Assembly (NCBI GenBank): GCA_017463145.1
Contig: JAFTPR010000008.1
Span: 19,304-83,303, forward strand
Origin: Clostridia bacterium
GTDB taxonomy: Bacteria > Bacillota > Clostridia > Christensenellales > Borkfalkiaceae
Length of the DNA: 64,000 nucleotides
Direction: 5' to 3'
A program made the position numbers and the translations under genes. Numbering within the stretch: position 1 is the first letter of the stretch; every line of letters starts with the position of its first letter. Of this stretch, positions 18,499 through 26,575 are shown piece after piece. Below the pieces are notes generated by a model, which saw only the letters and a list, made by a program, of their open reading frames with translations, searched no databases and was not told where the DNA came from.

Positions 18499-18527
18499 TT
18501 GACAAGGGCGGAAAAAAGTTGTAAACT
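18499..18527 (+). promoter_or_regulatory. Sigma-A promoter of the tyrS leader
   Basis: TTGACA (18499-18504), 17 bases, TAAACT (18522-18527). Transcription should begin about 18533-18537, next to the ATG of the Tyr-rich leader ORF. Confidence 0.7.
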
Positions 18528-18536
18528 TTAATTACT

Positions 18537-18620
18537 ATGAAACATTTTTTGACTGAAAACGGCTTGTATCATATTTACGCGTACGTCTACCGCAGGGGTG
18601 GAACGTTTTATTGCGCGTAA
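18537..18620 (+). CDS. Tyrosine-rich leader peptide upstream of tyrS
   Basis: A 27-codon ORF that starts nine bases after the promoter -10 box and has no ribosome site, so it would be translated at the very 5' end. Five of 27 residues are Tyr, four of them in eight residues (YHIYAYVY at 11-18, then Y25). The next gene is tyrosyl-tRNA synthetase. Peptides rich in the cognate amino acid are the mark of ribosome-mediated attenuation, as in trp and his operons of Gram-negative bacteria. That this peptide is made is inference; its composition and position are directly seen. Confidence 0.6.
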   Translation: MKHFLTENGLYHIYAYVYRRGGTFYCA

Positions 18621-18690
18621 ATATCCGTAATCGAATCGGTTGAAAAAGGTCGAAAAAGAAAACGGTTTGCGCGGCGCGCAAGCCGTTTCG
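18555..18690 (+). promoter_or_regulatory. Alternative hairpins in the tyrS leader (putative attenuator)
   Basis: Three elements are visible. (1) An 11-bp perfect stem, ATATTTACGCG (18571-18581) with CGCGTAAATAT (18614-18624), spans the Tyr codons and the leader stop. (2) A 13-bp stem at 18660-18672/18676-18688 with loop GGC ends in a weak T run, TTTCGTT. (3) AAACGGCTTG (18557-18566), just before the Tyr codons, is perfectly complementary to CAAGCCGTTT (18679-18688), the 3' arm of that hairpin. It is a near copy of the 5' arm, so the two pairings exclude each other. Which state terminates is not settled. Confidence 0.5.
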
Positions 18691-18735
18691 TTATAAAGTA
18701 AGAAAATCACAAAACGAATAGAAAGGAGAAAAACA

Positions 18736-19932
18736 ATGGCAACCAACGTAATGGATACTCTCCGCGCGAGAGGATTCGTCAAACAGACGGTGTACGAAGA
18801 TGAATTGTATGAAAAATTGGGCAAAGAGAGCGTGCCTTTTTATATTGGGTTCGACCCCACGGCAGATTCGTTGCACGTAGGGCATTTTATGCAACTTATT
18901 GCAATGCACCATATGCAAAAGGCAGGGCATAAACCCATCATTTTAATCGGCGGCGGTACGGCAATGGTCGGCGACCCGTCGGGCAGAACGGATATGCGTT
19001 CTATGATGACGAAAGAAACCATTCGCCACAACGTCGAATGTTTCAAAAAACAAATGTCGAGATTTATCGATTTCGAGGGCGAAAACGCCGCTATCGTGGT
19101 GGACAACGGGGATTGGCTGTTGGATTTGAATTATATCGATTTCTTGCGCGAAATCGGTACGCATTTCTCCGTAAATAAAATGTTGACAGCCGAATGTTTC
19201 AAACAACGTTTGGAACGCGGACTTTCTTTCCTCGAATTTAACTATATGTTGATGCAGGGATACGATTTCTTGGTGCTGTATAGAAAATACGGTTGCCAAC
19301 TGGAACTCGGTGGCGACGATCAATGGAGCAACATTCTCGCGGGCGCAAATCTTATCCGTGTTAAGGAACAAAAACCAGCTTATGCAATGACGTTTACGTT
19401 GTTGACCACTTCCGACGGTAAGAAGATGGGCAAAACCGCAAAAGGCGCGGTTTGGTTGGACGAAAATAAAACGACTCCGTACGAATTCTATCAATATTGG
19501 AGAAATATTGCGGACGAGGACGTGGAAAAGTGTATGAAGTTGCTCACGTTTTTGCCTTTGGAACAAATTGAAGAACTTTGCGCGTATAAAGATGAACGCA
19601 TCAATCATGCAAAAGAAGTGCTTGCGTACGAATTGACGAAAGAAGTACACGGCGAAGAAAAGGCGAATTTGGCGCAAAGCCAAGCGAAAGCGGCTTTCGG
19701 TGGAGCAGACGCAGAACTTTTGACGAAAGAAGTTTCGGACGTAGCTACGGTGGTGGACGCTATGGTTGCCGCAGGCGTTGCAAAATCAAAAGGCGAGGCT
19801 CGTAGATTGATTGAACAGGGAGGCGTTTCGGTAGACGAAACCAAGGTTGCCGACCCCAATATGCCTATTCCTGCAAACGAATTCGTGTTGCATAAGGGTA
19901 AAAAAGTGCATTTAAAAATCGTTGTAAAATAA
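18736..19932 (+). CDS. tyrS: Tyrosyl-tRNA synthetase
   Basis: 398 residues, class I synthetase. The HIGH-type motif is HVGHF near residue 37. The KMSKS counterpart is KKMGKT near residue 235. DQWSNI and [16 protein letters not shown] are typical of TyrRS. A C-terminal S4 domain (about 335-398, [16 protein letters not shown]) binds tRNA. The KMGKT loop and full S4 domain fit the TyrRS form with that sequence (TyrZ/TyrS2-like) in Bacillota. AAAGGAG precedes the ATG. Control is probably through the leader described at 18537-18690; there is no canonical T-box. Confidence 0.95.
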   Translation: MATNVMDTLRARGFVKQTVYEDELYEKLGKESVPFYIGFDPTADSLHVGHFMQLIAMHHMQKAGHKPIILIGGGTAMVGDPSGRTDMRSMMTKETIRHNVECFKKQMSRFIDFEGENAAIVVDNGDWLLDLNYIDFLREIGTHFSVNKMLTAECFKQRLERGLSFLEFNYMLMQGYDFLVLYRKYGCQLELGGDDQWSNILAGANLIRVKEQKPAYAMTFTLLTTSDGKKMGKTAKGAVWLDENKTTPYEFYQYWRNIADEDVEKCMKLLTFLPLEQIEELCAYKDERINHAKEVLAYELTKEVHGEEKANLAQSQAKAAFGGADAELLTKEVSDVATVVDAMVAAGVAKSKGEARRLIEQGGVSVDETKVADPNMPIPANEFVLHKGKKVHLKIVVK

Positions 19933-19940
19933 AGAATATT

Positions 19941-19967
19941 GCGCCGCTTTTTGCGGCGCGTTCTTAT
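19941..19967 (+). terminator. Terminator after tyrS
   Basis: GCGCCGC (19941-19947) with GCGGCGC (19953-19959), TTTTT loop, then GTTCTT. Confidence 0.65.
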
Positions 19968-20007
19968 ATAATTCAAGTAATTAAAGCAACGGCAAAAGGA
20001 GCGTATT

Positions 20008-20640
20008 ATGGAAAAATCGGTGCGGACGGTGTACGCGCAACACGAGAGTGAAAAAATAATTGAAAAATCACGCTTTTTAACGTACAGCGCGCACGTGGAA
20101 ACGGAAGAAGAGGCGCGCGCGTTTTTAGCGCAAATTCGTTCGGCTCATTCGCTCGCTACCCACGTATGCTACGCTTTTATAGCGGACAAAACGGGCAATT
20201 TACAACGTTTTTCCGACGACGGTGAACCGCAAGGCACGGCTGGCGTTCCTATTTTGGAAGTATTAAAGGCGAAAAAATTGTACGAAACGGCGGTGGCTGT
20301 CGTTCGGTATTTCGGTGGGATAAAATTGGGCGCGGGCGGATTGGTACGCGCGTATTCGTCTAGCGCAGCGGAAAATTTAGACGGAGCGGATATTCGCGTT
20401 TTGGAAATGTGCGAAGAATATAAAATCACCGTCGAATATACGGGGGTGGACAGTTTGCAAAAATACGTTTCAACGCATACCTGCTCCCTGCTTTCAACAG
20501 ATTACGGTATGAAAGTGGATTTTTTAATTGCCGTAAAGAAAAAGGAAGCCGAATCGTTTTTAACGGGACTTATCGATTATATGCAAGGCAGAGTAAAAAC
20601 GGAAAAAGGACGAGAATATTACGCGCCTTTCAAAGAATAA
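20008..20640 (+). CDS. YigZ/IMPACT family protein
   Basis: 210 residues. The IMPACT (UPF0029) domain fills about residues 10-120 (FLTYSAHVETEEEA, HVCYAFIADKTGNLQRFSDDGEPQGTAG, RYFGGIKLGAGGLVRAY). A DUF1949 ferredoxin-like domain follows. The family is universal in bacteria and has been linked to translation control, but its molecular role in bacteria is not firmly known. AAAGGAG precedes the ATG. Confidence 0.9.
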   Translation: MEKSVRTVYAQHESEKIIEKSRFLTYSAHVETEEEARAFLAQIRSAHSLATHVCYAFIADKTGNLQRFSDDGEPQGTAGVPILEVLKAKKLYETAVAVVRYFGGIKLGAGGLVRAYSSSAAENLDGADIRVLEMCEEYKITVEYTGVDSLQKYVSTHTCSLLSTDYGMKVDFLIAVKKKEAESFLTGLIDYMQGRVKTEKGREYYAPFKE

Positions 20641-20682
20641 AATAACGTAGAAAAGCAATGAGAAAAAAATTTTTTTCAACCG

Positions 20683-20711
20683 TTGACAAATGCACGTCGT
20701 TATGATATAAT
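20683..20711 (+). promoter_or_regulatory. Consensus sigma-A promoter
   Basis: TTGACA (20683-20688), 17 bases, TATAAT (20706-20711), for the aldo/keto reductase. Confidence 0.85.
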
Positions 20712-20728
20712 ATAAACGGAGGGAAATT

Positions 20729-21655
20729 ATGGAATATTGCAATATCAAAGGTATGCGCGCGTCGCGTATCGTTATGGGTTGTATGCGCATTGCGGATAAA
20801 ACGTTGCCTGAAACGGAAAAAGTAATCGTAGAGGCAATGAGCGCAGGTGTAAACACGTTCGACCTCGCCGACGTTTACGGCGGAGGGGATTGCGAACGTA
20901 TTTTTGGCGTCGCTGTGCGCGATTTGGAAATTTCTAGAAAAGATTATATTTTGCAGACGAAATGCGGTATCGCCAAAGAGGCGGATGGAAGAATTACTCG
21001 TTTTGATTTTTCCAAAAACTATATTTTATCGGCGGTAGACGGATGTTTAAAACGTTTGAACACCGAATATATCGATATGCTTTTGTTGCACCGCCCCGAT
21101 ACGTTGGTCGAACCCGAAGAAGTTGCTGCGGCGTTCGAAAAATTGCAGGCGGAGGGCAAAGTGCGCGCGTTTGGCGTCAGCAATATGTCCGCTATGCAAA
21201 TTCAACTGTTAAAAAGCGCGGATATCCACGTCGTGGCAAATCAAGTTCAATTTTCGCCGGCGCATACGGCGTTGGTGGATTCGGGTTTTAACGTCAATAT
21301 GTACAAAGACGAATCCGTGCAACGCGCAGGGGATTGTTTGGAATATTGCCGTGTTCACGGTATTGCGTTGCAGGCGTGGTCGCCTCTTTTATACGGATTT
21401 TTTGAAGGGTCGCTGTTAAATAAGGAGAGATTCCCTCAATTAAACGCAGAGCTTGACCGATTGGCGGAAAAATACGGTTGCACGTCGGCGGCAATCGTGT
21501 TTGCCTGGATTTTACGCCACCCTGGGTTTTCACAGGTGGTTACGGGTACGACTTCGCCTCAGCATATGAAAGAACTTTGCGTGGCGGCGGATATTAAATT
21601 GACGAGGGAAGAATGGTATTCGATTTACCTTTCCACGGGGAAAGTATTGCCTTGA
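20729..21655 (+). CDS. Aldo/keto reductase
   Basis: 308 residues, a complete TIM-barrel oxidoreductase of the YdhF-like group. The catalytic tetrad is visible as the Asp and Tyr of FDLADVYGGG, the Lys of LQTKCG and the His of LLLHRPD. VFAWILRHPGFSQVVTGTTSPQH holds the NADP site. The substrate is unknown. It is a single-gene unit with its own consensus promoter and a GGAGGG ribosome site. Confidence 0.9.
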   Translation: MEYCNIKGMRASRIVMGCMRIADKTLPETEKVIVEAMSAGVNTFDLADVYGGGDCERIFGVAVRDLEISRKDYILQTKCGIAKEADGRITRFDFSKNYILSAVDGCLKRLNTEYIDMLLLHRPDTLVEPEEVAAAFEKLQAEGKVRAFGVSNMSAMQIQLLKSADIHVVANQVQFSPAHTALVDSGFNVNMYKDESVQRAGDCLEYCRVHGIALQAWSPLLYGFFEGSLLNKERFPQLNAELDRLAEKYGCTSAAIVFAWILRHPGFSQVVTGTTSPQHMKELCVAADIKLTREEWYSIYLSTGKVLP

Positions 21656-21679
21656 CGTATGGCTTTGAAAAATTATAAT
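21652..21679 (+). promoter_or_regulatory. Sigma-A promoter
   Basis: TTGACG (21652-21657), 16 bases, TATAAT (21674-21679). The -35 box overlaps the end of the aldo/keto reductase gene. Confidence 0.7.
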
Positions 21680-21711
21680 AAAATAAATCAATGATAAAGG
21701 AGAAAAAGGAT

Positions 21712-22035
21712 ATGAAAATGATAACGGCTATTGTAAACAAACGGGACGCGGGCGAGGTATGCGACGCATTGTCGGCTGAGAAATTTTCGTTTACGAAAAT
21801 GGCGACGACGGGCGGTTTTTTGCAATCGGGTAACGTAACCTTGTTGATAGGTACGGAGGACGAAAAAGTGGATTTGGCTTTGGAAATTATTCGCAAACAT
21901 TGCGCGCAACGTATGGAGCCAATGCCCTCTATTATCAATGCAGGCGTACCTGCGTTTGGGTATCATCAAACCGAGGTGTTGGTGGGCGGCGCAATCGTGT
22001 TCGTATCCCCCGTAGAACGGTTTGAAAAGATGTAA
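21712..22035 (+). CDS. darA: Cyclic-di-AMP receptor-like protein (DarA/YaaQ)
   Basis: 107 residues with the PII-like fold of DarA. MKMITAIVNKRDAGEV, TKMATTGGFLQSGNVTLLIG and VGGAIVFVSPVERF match the B. subtilis YaaQ pattern. DarA binds c-di-AMP; its downstream partner is not well defined. An in-frame start 21 bases earlier exists, but the ribosome site AAAGGAG fits the ATG at 21712. Confidence 0.88.
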   Translation: MKMITAIVNKRDAGEVCDALSAEKFSFTKMATTGGFLQSGNVTLLIGTEDEKVDLALEIIRKHCAQRMEPMPSIINAGVPAFGYHQTEVLVGGAIVFVSPVERFEKM

Positions 22036-22094
22036 AGCCGCAAAACTTGTGCAAAGTATACAAACGGAAGAAACAACTTTGTAGATTTTGCCTA

Positions 22095-22123
22095 TTGTAA
22101 TTTTTTTCGGTTTGTAGTAAAAT
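22095..22123 (+). promoter_or_regulatory. Sigma-A promoter
   Basis: TTGTAA (22095-22100), 17 bases, TAAAAT (22118-22123), for the ABC ATPase. Confidence 0.6.
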
Positions 22124-22172
22124 AGTATATAGTAAAAAATTTAAATTAGCCACAATTTGGAGGAAAAAGATT

Positions 22173-23597
22173 ATGGCAGGACTTTCGCTGAAAGGCATTA
22201 ACAAAGTATACCCTTCCGGTGTACAAGCAGTTTTCGATTTCTGTCTCGATATCAGAGATAAGGAATTTATCGTATTGGTAGGCCCTTCCGGCTGCGGTAA
22301 ATCTACGACGCTTCGTATGATCGCAGGTTTGGAAGAAATTTCGTCGGGTGAACTTTATATCGACGGCAAACTCGTGAACGACGTTGTTCCTAAGGATAGA
22401 GATATCGCCATGGTTTTCCAAAACTATGCATTGTATCCTCATATGTCCGTTTACGACAATATGGCGTTCGGTTTGAAACTTCGTAAAGTACCCAAGGAAA
22501 TCATTGACCAAAAGGTTAAAGCGGCGGCTGAAATTCTCGGTATCACCGATTACCTTTCGAGAAAACCCAAGGCGCTTTCCGGTGGTCAGCGTCAACGTGT
22601 TGCGCTCGGTCGTACGATCGTTCGTGAACCTAAGGTATTCCTTTTGGACGAACCTTTGTCTAACCTCGACGCAAAACTCCGTGCTTCCATGAGAACGGAA
22701 ATCTCGAAGCTTCACGCTCGTCTTGCTACCACGTTCATCTACGTTACGCACGACCAAGTTGAGGCTATGACGATGGGTACGCGTATCGTCGTTATGAAAG
22801 ACGGCTTTATGCAACAGGTTGATACCCCGCAGAACTTGTACGATTATCCCGTAAATCTTTTCGTTGCGGGCTTTATCGGTACGCCGCAAATGAACTTCTT
22901 CAAGGATTCCGTTCTTACGTCTGAAAAAGGCAAAGTATACGTTGAATTTATCGGTAACAACAAGATTATGTTGCCTAAGAGCGTAGCTGCAAGAATTAAG
23001 AACATCAACGAATACCTTGATACGGGCAAGAAAATCACGCTTGGCGTTCGTCCCGAAGATATTCACCAAGACCAAATGTTCATTTCCAACTCGCCTGAAA
23101 CGGTTATCAAAGCACGTATCGAAGTTATCGAAAAGCTCGGTGCGGAAACACAGATTTACTGCGAACTTGACCACGAGGGCAAGGAAAGCTCGGTTATCGA
23201 CAATTCTACGCAGATGATCGCTAAGATTTCCAGCCGTGCAGTAGTTTCTTTGAAAGAGGTTGTAGAACTTGCTTTCGACGCGCATCATATCCATATGTTC
23301 GACGGCGAAACGGAAGCTACGCTTCTTGAAAGAGATGAAGGCTATGAAGTAATCGAAGAGAATGCAGACGGTTCTGCATTCGTTCCTCCCACACCGCAAG
23401 AAATGCGCGCTCGTATCGATTCCGCTCGTATCGTAACGAAGGAAATGAAAGCGCAAGCAAGAAAGGACGCAAGAATGGCGAAATTGGCTGCGAAGCAAGC
23501 GGCTAAGGCTGCTGCTGAGGAAGCGGCGGTTGAAGAAGCGCCCGCGGAAGAAGCGCCCGCAGAAGAAGTTGTTGAAGAAAAGAAAGACAACGAATAA
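22173..23597 (+). CDS. msmX: MsmX/UgpC-type sugar ABC transporter ATPase with a C-terminal extension
   Basis: 474 residues; family members usually have about 365. Walker A is GPSGCGKST (near 38), the signature LSGGQRQRVALGR (near 136) and Walker B VFLLDEPLSNLDAKLR. An OB-type regulatory domain follows to about 375. The extra tail is charged and helical (Lys/Ala-rich) and ends in repeats of EEAPAEE. No permease or binding-protein genes are adjacent. This fits the shared ATPase idea (one MsmX serving many sugar importers), although the tail is unusual. Codon use suggests high expression. Confidence 0.9.
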   Translation: MAGLSLKGINKVYPSGVQAVFDFCLDIRDKEFIVLVGPSGCGKSTTLRMIAGLEEISSGELYIDGKLVNDVVPKDRDIAMVFQNYALYPHMSVYDNMAFGLKLRKVPKEIIDQKVKAAAEILGITDYLSRKPKALSGGQRQRVALGRTIVREPKVFLLDEPLSNLDAKLRASMRTEISKLHARLATTFIYVTHDQVEAMTMGTRIVVMKDGFMQQVDTPQNLYDYPVNLFVAGFIGTPQMNFFKDSVLTSEKGKVYVEFIGNNKIMLPKSVAARIKNINEYLDTGKKITLGVRPEDIHQDQMFISNSPETVIKARIEVIEKLGAETQIYCELDHEGKESSVIDNSTQMIAKISSRAVVSLKEVVELAFDAHHIHMFDGETEATLLERDEGYEVIEENADGSAFVPPTPQEMRARIDSARIVTKEMKAQARKDARMAKLAAKQAAKAAAEEAAVEEAPAEEAPAEEVVEEKKDNE

Positions 23598-23622
23598 TTC
23601 AAGCGTAAATCATTGATAACTG

Positions 23623-23660
23623 CATTTGCCCTTTGCAACGCAAAGGGCAAATGTTTTTTA
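23623..23660 (+). terminator. Strong terminator after the ABC ATPase gene
   Basis: A 14-bp stem, 23623-23636 with 23640-23653, loop AAC, then TTTTTT. It lies between convergent genes. Confidence 0.9.
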
Positions 23661-25949
23661 TATTTGCGGCGAACGGAATAGGCGTACGGCAACAGCCGTG
23701 GCGTCGTCCTTGGCAATCCCGCCGTAGGCGGCAAGAGTACGTTCCAAAAGCGTATCTACAAGTTGTTGCGGGTTGCGCGCCGGCAGAGTTTTCAGTACCT
23801 CATATAAATCCGTTGTAGAGCCGAATGCGTCCGTAACGCCGTCGCTTAAAAAGAGCAGTACGTCGTTTTCTTTTAAGTCGTACGAGGAGGCATCAGGGTG
23901 GAGCGTATCGAGAATACCGAGCGGCAGTGTAGCAGTTTCCAAAACCTTGACGGTGTTTCCCGAGAGTATGAAGCCGACGGGCGAGCCAATTTTTATAATG
24001 TCCGCTTTCCCGTCGTCGAGATCAACGATAGCGATATCTACGCAAGCAAACGTTTCCTCGTTTGTAAACGTAATTAGTTTGTTAATGGTTGAAAGCACGG
24101 TTTCGGAGGGCATTTTGGCTCGATAAAAGCTTTCGAGCAAAGAAATAGTGCTTTCGGAAATACGTCTTGCGTATTCGCCGCTGCCCATACCGTCAGACAA
24201 TGCCACCATAAAACGACGCTCGTCGATACGGATAACGGAATGTGTATCTCCACTGGCAATCTCGCCTGTTTTTTTCATGCTTGCTACGCCGAAAACTGCG
24301 TCAAATTGCGGCTTTTTGCGCAAGATACAACAAAACTTGTCGTTGGAAAGAGTAAGACGTTGGGAAATAATCATTGTTTCGTGGAATTGTTCGCTGGCAA
24401 TCGCGGCAATTTTTTTTACGTCGGCTATCCCATACGTAATCAGGGAAAGGGTAGGATCGTCTGCGTCGCCGTAGATGAGTACCTCGCTGCATACTACGCC
24501 TGCTTTTTGCAATGCGGCGTTTAAAGCCCGTTCTTTGTCCGTATACATTTTCAACGGCTCGCTTTGCTCGATTGCAAGATTTTTTAAGATAGCGCTAATC
24601 CCCTGCGCTTGATTTGCAAGCAACGCCCGCCCATTAGCGGCGTTTTCTGTTTCCGTCATATACTTCCGATAATCGCTTAGTTGCCTGTTTACCGCATATA
24701 ACACGTTGCTTTGGTTGATACAAGTTTCCGCAAGCGCGCGAGGTAGGTCTATCAGGCTCGTTTTGCCTTTCAAACAACCTACGGCAATCAGCTTATCCAA
24801 TTCTTCGGCAAGCCCTTTACGTTGACAACTTCGATATTGCGGGCAATTTTTACAAGCTTCTTCCGTTACGCAACTGCGTATGTATTCCCGCGCGCCCGCT
24901 TCTGCTTCGTTAGAACCAAGCGCGGCGAACGTCGTTTGTATTTCGCGGAATACGGCGGAAATCTCGAAAAGCTGTTCTCCGATTGCCGAACGGTTACGGT
25001 TGATTGCAATACGGGATAAATGCTTTTCCCGATAGAATATTAACTTGTTTTCCATTTCCCGTACCAAGGGCGAGGGGAGCAGAATAAACAACAGCGCAGG
25101 CAATACCGCCGCCAAAACCGATTGTACAAGCAAAGGTGTGGCATACGTATATAGTCCGTCGAAGTAGCCGTATGCGAAAAAAGCGCAAAGCAGGGCGAGC
25201 GTTGCGGAAAGTCTGCCTGCGCGAACGAAAAGCGCAACGGCTGTTCCGTATACGAAAAATCGATCGAGCGGCAGGGAAGCCGTCAGGGCGGGAGGCAGAG
25301 AAAGCACGAATGCGCACACGAGCGCGCTTGCGTCCTTTACAACGAATGTAAAGGTGAGCAAAATAAAAAATGCGATACCCGTGTACGCGTTTAAGCTCCA
25401 AAAATTACATATTCCAATACCTGTTGCCACGAAAAGCAACGCGCAAAAAACAATCTCTTCGCCAAGAAGACGGCATTTGAGCAGTTTTTTCAAGAGTGCA
25501 TTTGTAGCGACGGTGAATACGGCGGAAAGCAAAAAAGCGAATGCGCATACGCACGTTTTTTGTAACACGGGCGATAACGCGCTTATAAGCGTATAGGGCG
25601 AAAAGGGCGCAAACCCTACGTATAATCCCAAACCTAGCGACAGCGCAAGAAGCGGCGGAAGCGGGTTTTTTCGTTTTTTTAACCGTGACCGTACGAAAAA
25701 GCCGAGCATAAGCAAAAGGGCTTGTCCTCCGTGGAGCAGGATATTGACAAAAGTCGGACGTACGATAGAAACGGCAAAAAAGAAAAAGGAAACGACGTAC
25801 GGGGAAAGACCCGAAAGCGCCAAGGCGTAAGCAAGCGCAAGGGAAAACGGTTCGCGGTTGTCAAGCGTGTATTCCAAAAACAGCATAGCCGCCGTAAAAA
25901 GCAGGTATAACAGAATACGGAAATAGTCGGTGTTTTTTCGGATAGTCAT
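23658..25949 (-). CDS. spoIIE: Stage II sporulation protein E (PP2C phosphatase)
   Basis: 763 residues. About ten transmembrane helices fill residues 10-290. A central cytoplasmic region contains a Cys cluster (CVTEEACKNCPQYRSC near 370). The C-terminal PP2C domain starts near 560, with VIRIDERRFMVALSDGMGSGEYARRIS and LFLSDGVTDAF carrying the metal-binding Asp residues. SpoIIE dephosphorylates SpoIIAA, which frees SigF from SpoIIAB; both partners are at the left end of the window. GGAGT precedes the ATG and a TATAAT-like box lies upstream. I saw no clear Spo0A box. Confidence 0.95.
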   Translation of the reverse strand: MTIRKNTDYFRILLYLLFTAAMLFLEYTLDNREPFSLALAYALALSGLSPYVVSFFFFAVSIVRPTFVNILLHGGQALLLMLGFFVRSRLKKRKNPLPPLLALSLGLGLYVGFAPFSPYTLISALSPVLQKTCVCAFAFLLSAVFTVATNALLKKLLKCRLLGEEIVFCALLFVATGIGICNFWSLNAYTGIAFFILLTFTFVVKDASALVCAFVLSLPPALTASLPLDRFFVYGTAVALFVRAGRLSATLALLCAFFAYGYFDGLYTYATPLLVQSVLAAVLPALLFILLPSPLVREMENKLIFYREKHLSRIAINRNRSAIGEQLFEISAVFREIQTTFAALGSNEAEAGAREYIRSCVTEEACKNCPQYRSCQRKGLAEELDKLIAVGCLKGKTSLIDLPRALAETCINQSNVLYAVNRQLSDYRKYMTETENAANGRALLANQAQGISAILKNLAIEQSEPLKMYTDKERALNAALQKAGVVCSEVLIYGDADDPTLSLITYGIADVKKIAAIASEQFHETMIISQRLTLSNDKFCCILRKKPQFDAVFGVASMKKTGEIASGDTHSVIRIDERRFMVALSDGMGSGEYARRISESTISLLESFYRAKMPSETVLSTINKLITFTNEETFACVDIAIVDLDDGKADIIKIGSPVGFILSGNTVKVLETATLPLGILDTLHPDASSYDLKENDVLLFLSDGVTDAFGSTTDLYEVLKTLPARNPQQLVDTLLERTLAAYGGIAKDDATAVAVRLFRSPQI

Positions 25950-25986
25950 AGGTTTACTCCAAAATACGTTTGCCGCTATTATACTA

Positions 25987-26020
25987 TAAAAAAAACCGCA
26001 AAATTTGAGAAATTTTGCGG
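25987..26020 (-). terminator. Terminator of the mazF unit
   Basis: An 11-bp stem at 25996-26006/26010-26020, with a T run on the minus strand (the A run at 25987-25995). It separates mazF from spoIIE. Confidence 0.8.
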
Positions 26021-26037
26021 AAAGGATTTGAATTTTG

Positions 26038-26412
26038 TCAAGTGTAGCTTTGTTCGGCGGTTTCCGTTCCCACGGGAAAGCCGAGGCTGATCAATATCGC
26101 GCGGTTGACGCGGGTCATGGTGGCGGGCGGCAACTCGCCGATACGTTCCTTTAAACGGCGTTTGTCAAGCGTGCGGATTTGTTCCAATAAAATTACGCTG
26201 TCTTTAACAAGTCCGTAAGCGGAGGGCAGTTCAATATGCGTAGGGAGTTTTGCTTTGTTGATTTTGCTCGTAACGGCAGCGGCGATAATGGTAGGGGAAT
26301 ACTTGTTCCCAACGTCGTTTTGCACGATTAGTACGGGGCGTATGCCGCCCTGTTCGCTTCCCACAACGGGGGATAAGTCTGCATAATACAATTCGCCGCG
26401 TTTCACTTGCAT
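26038..26412 (-). CDS. mazF: MazF/NdoA type II toxin endoribonuclease
   Basis: 124 residues of the PemK/MazF fold. [29 protein letters not shown] and [19 protein letters not shown] match NdoA of Bacillota, and the Arg of GGIRPV and the Thr of VTSK are catalytic-site positions. It should be a sequence-specific mRNA interferase. In B. subtilis the antitoxin gene ndoAI lies directly upstream. Here the 163 bases upstream hold only a leader and the pgi terminator, and no antitoxin ORF is seen. AGAGGTAGAG precedes the ATG. Confidence 0.9.
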   Translation of the reverse strand: MQVKRGELYYADLSPVVGSEQGGIRPVLIVQNDVGNKYSPTIIAAAVTSKINKAKLPTHIELPSAYGLVKDSVILLEQIRTLDKRRLKERIGELPPATMTRVNRAILISLGFPVGTETAEQSYT

Positions 26413-26534
26413 ACTCTACCTCTTTTGAAAAACCGAACGATACTCCTTACTTGCATTATATGTAAGAAAGGCGGTTTTCCGTTACTCACGGATAAAGTAT
26501 TGCCATAAAATGGGCATGGTATACTTCGTTTTTT

Positions 26535-26570
26535 GTAAAAAATAACGCCGCCTACGTTTAGGCGGCGTAT
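26535..26570 (-). terminator. Terminator after pgi
   Basis: A 10-bp stem, 26544-26553 with 26559-26568, followed on the minus strand by TTATTTTTT. Confidence 0.8.
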
Positions 26571-26575
26571 AGTGT

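Noticed and set aside
18588-18620. AGGGGTGGAACG in the tyrS leader, resembling a T-box sequence
   Set aside because: Only about 60 bases precede it, too few for a T-box stem I. UGGA would not fit tRNA-Tyr (discriminator A), and the following hairpin does not use this segment. The same bases are better explained as leader ORF codons.
22146-23498. A 450-codon minus-strand ORF over the ABC ATPase gene
   Set aside because: Antisense shadow of a conserved ATPase with strong codon bias; the product is Arg/Phe/Val-rich nonsense.
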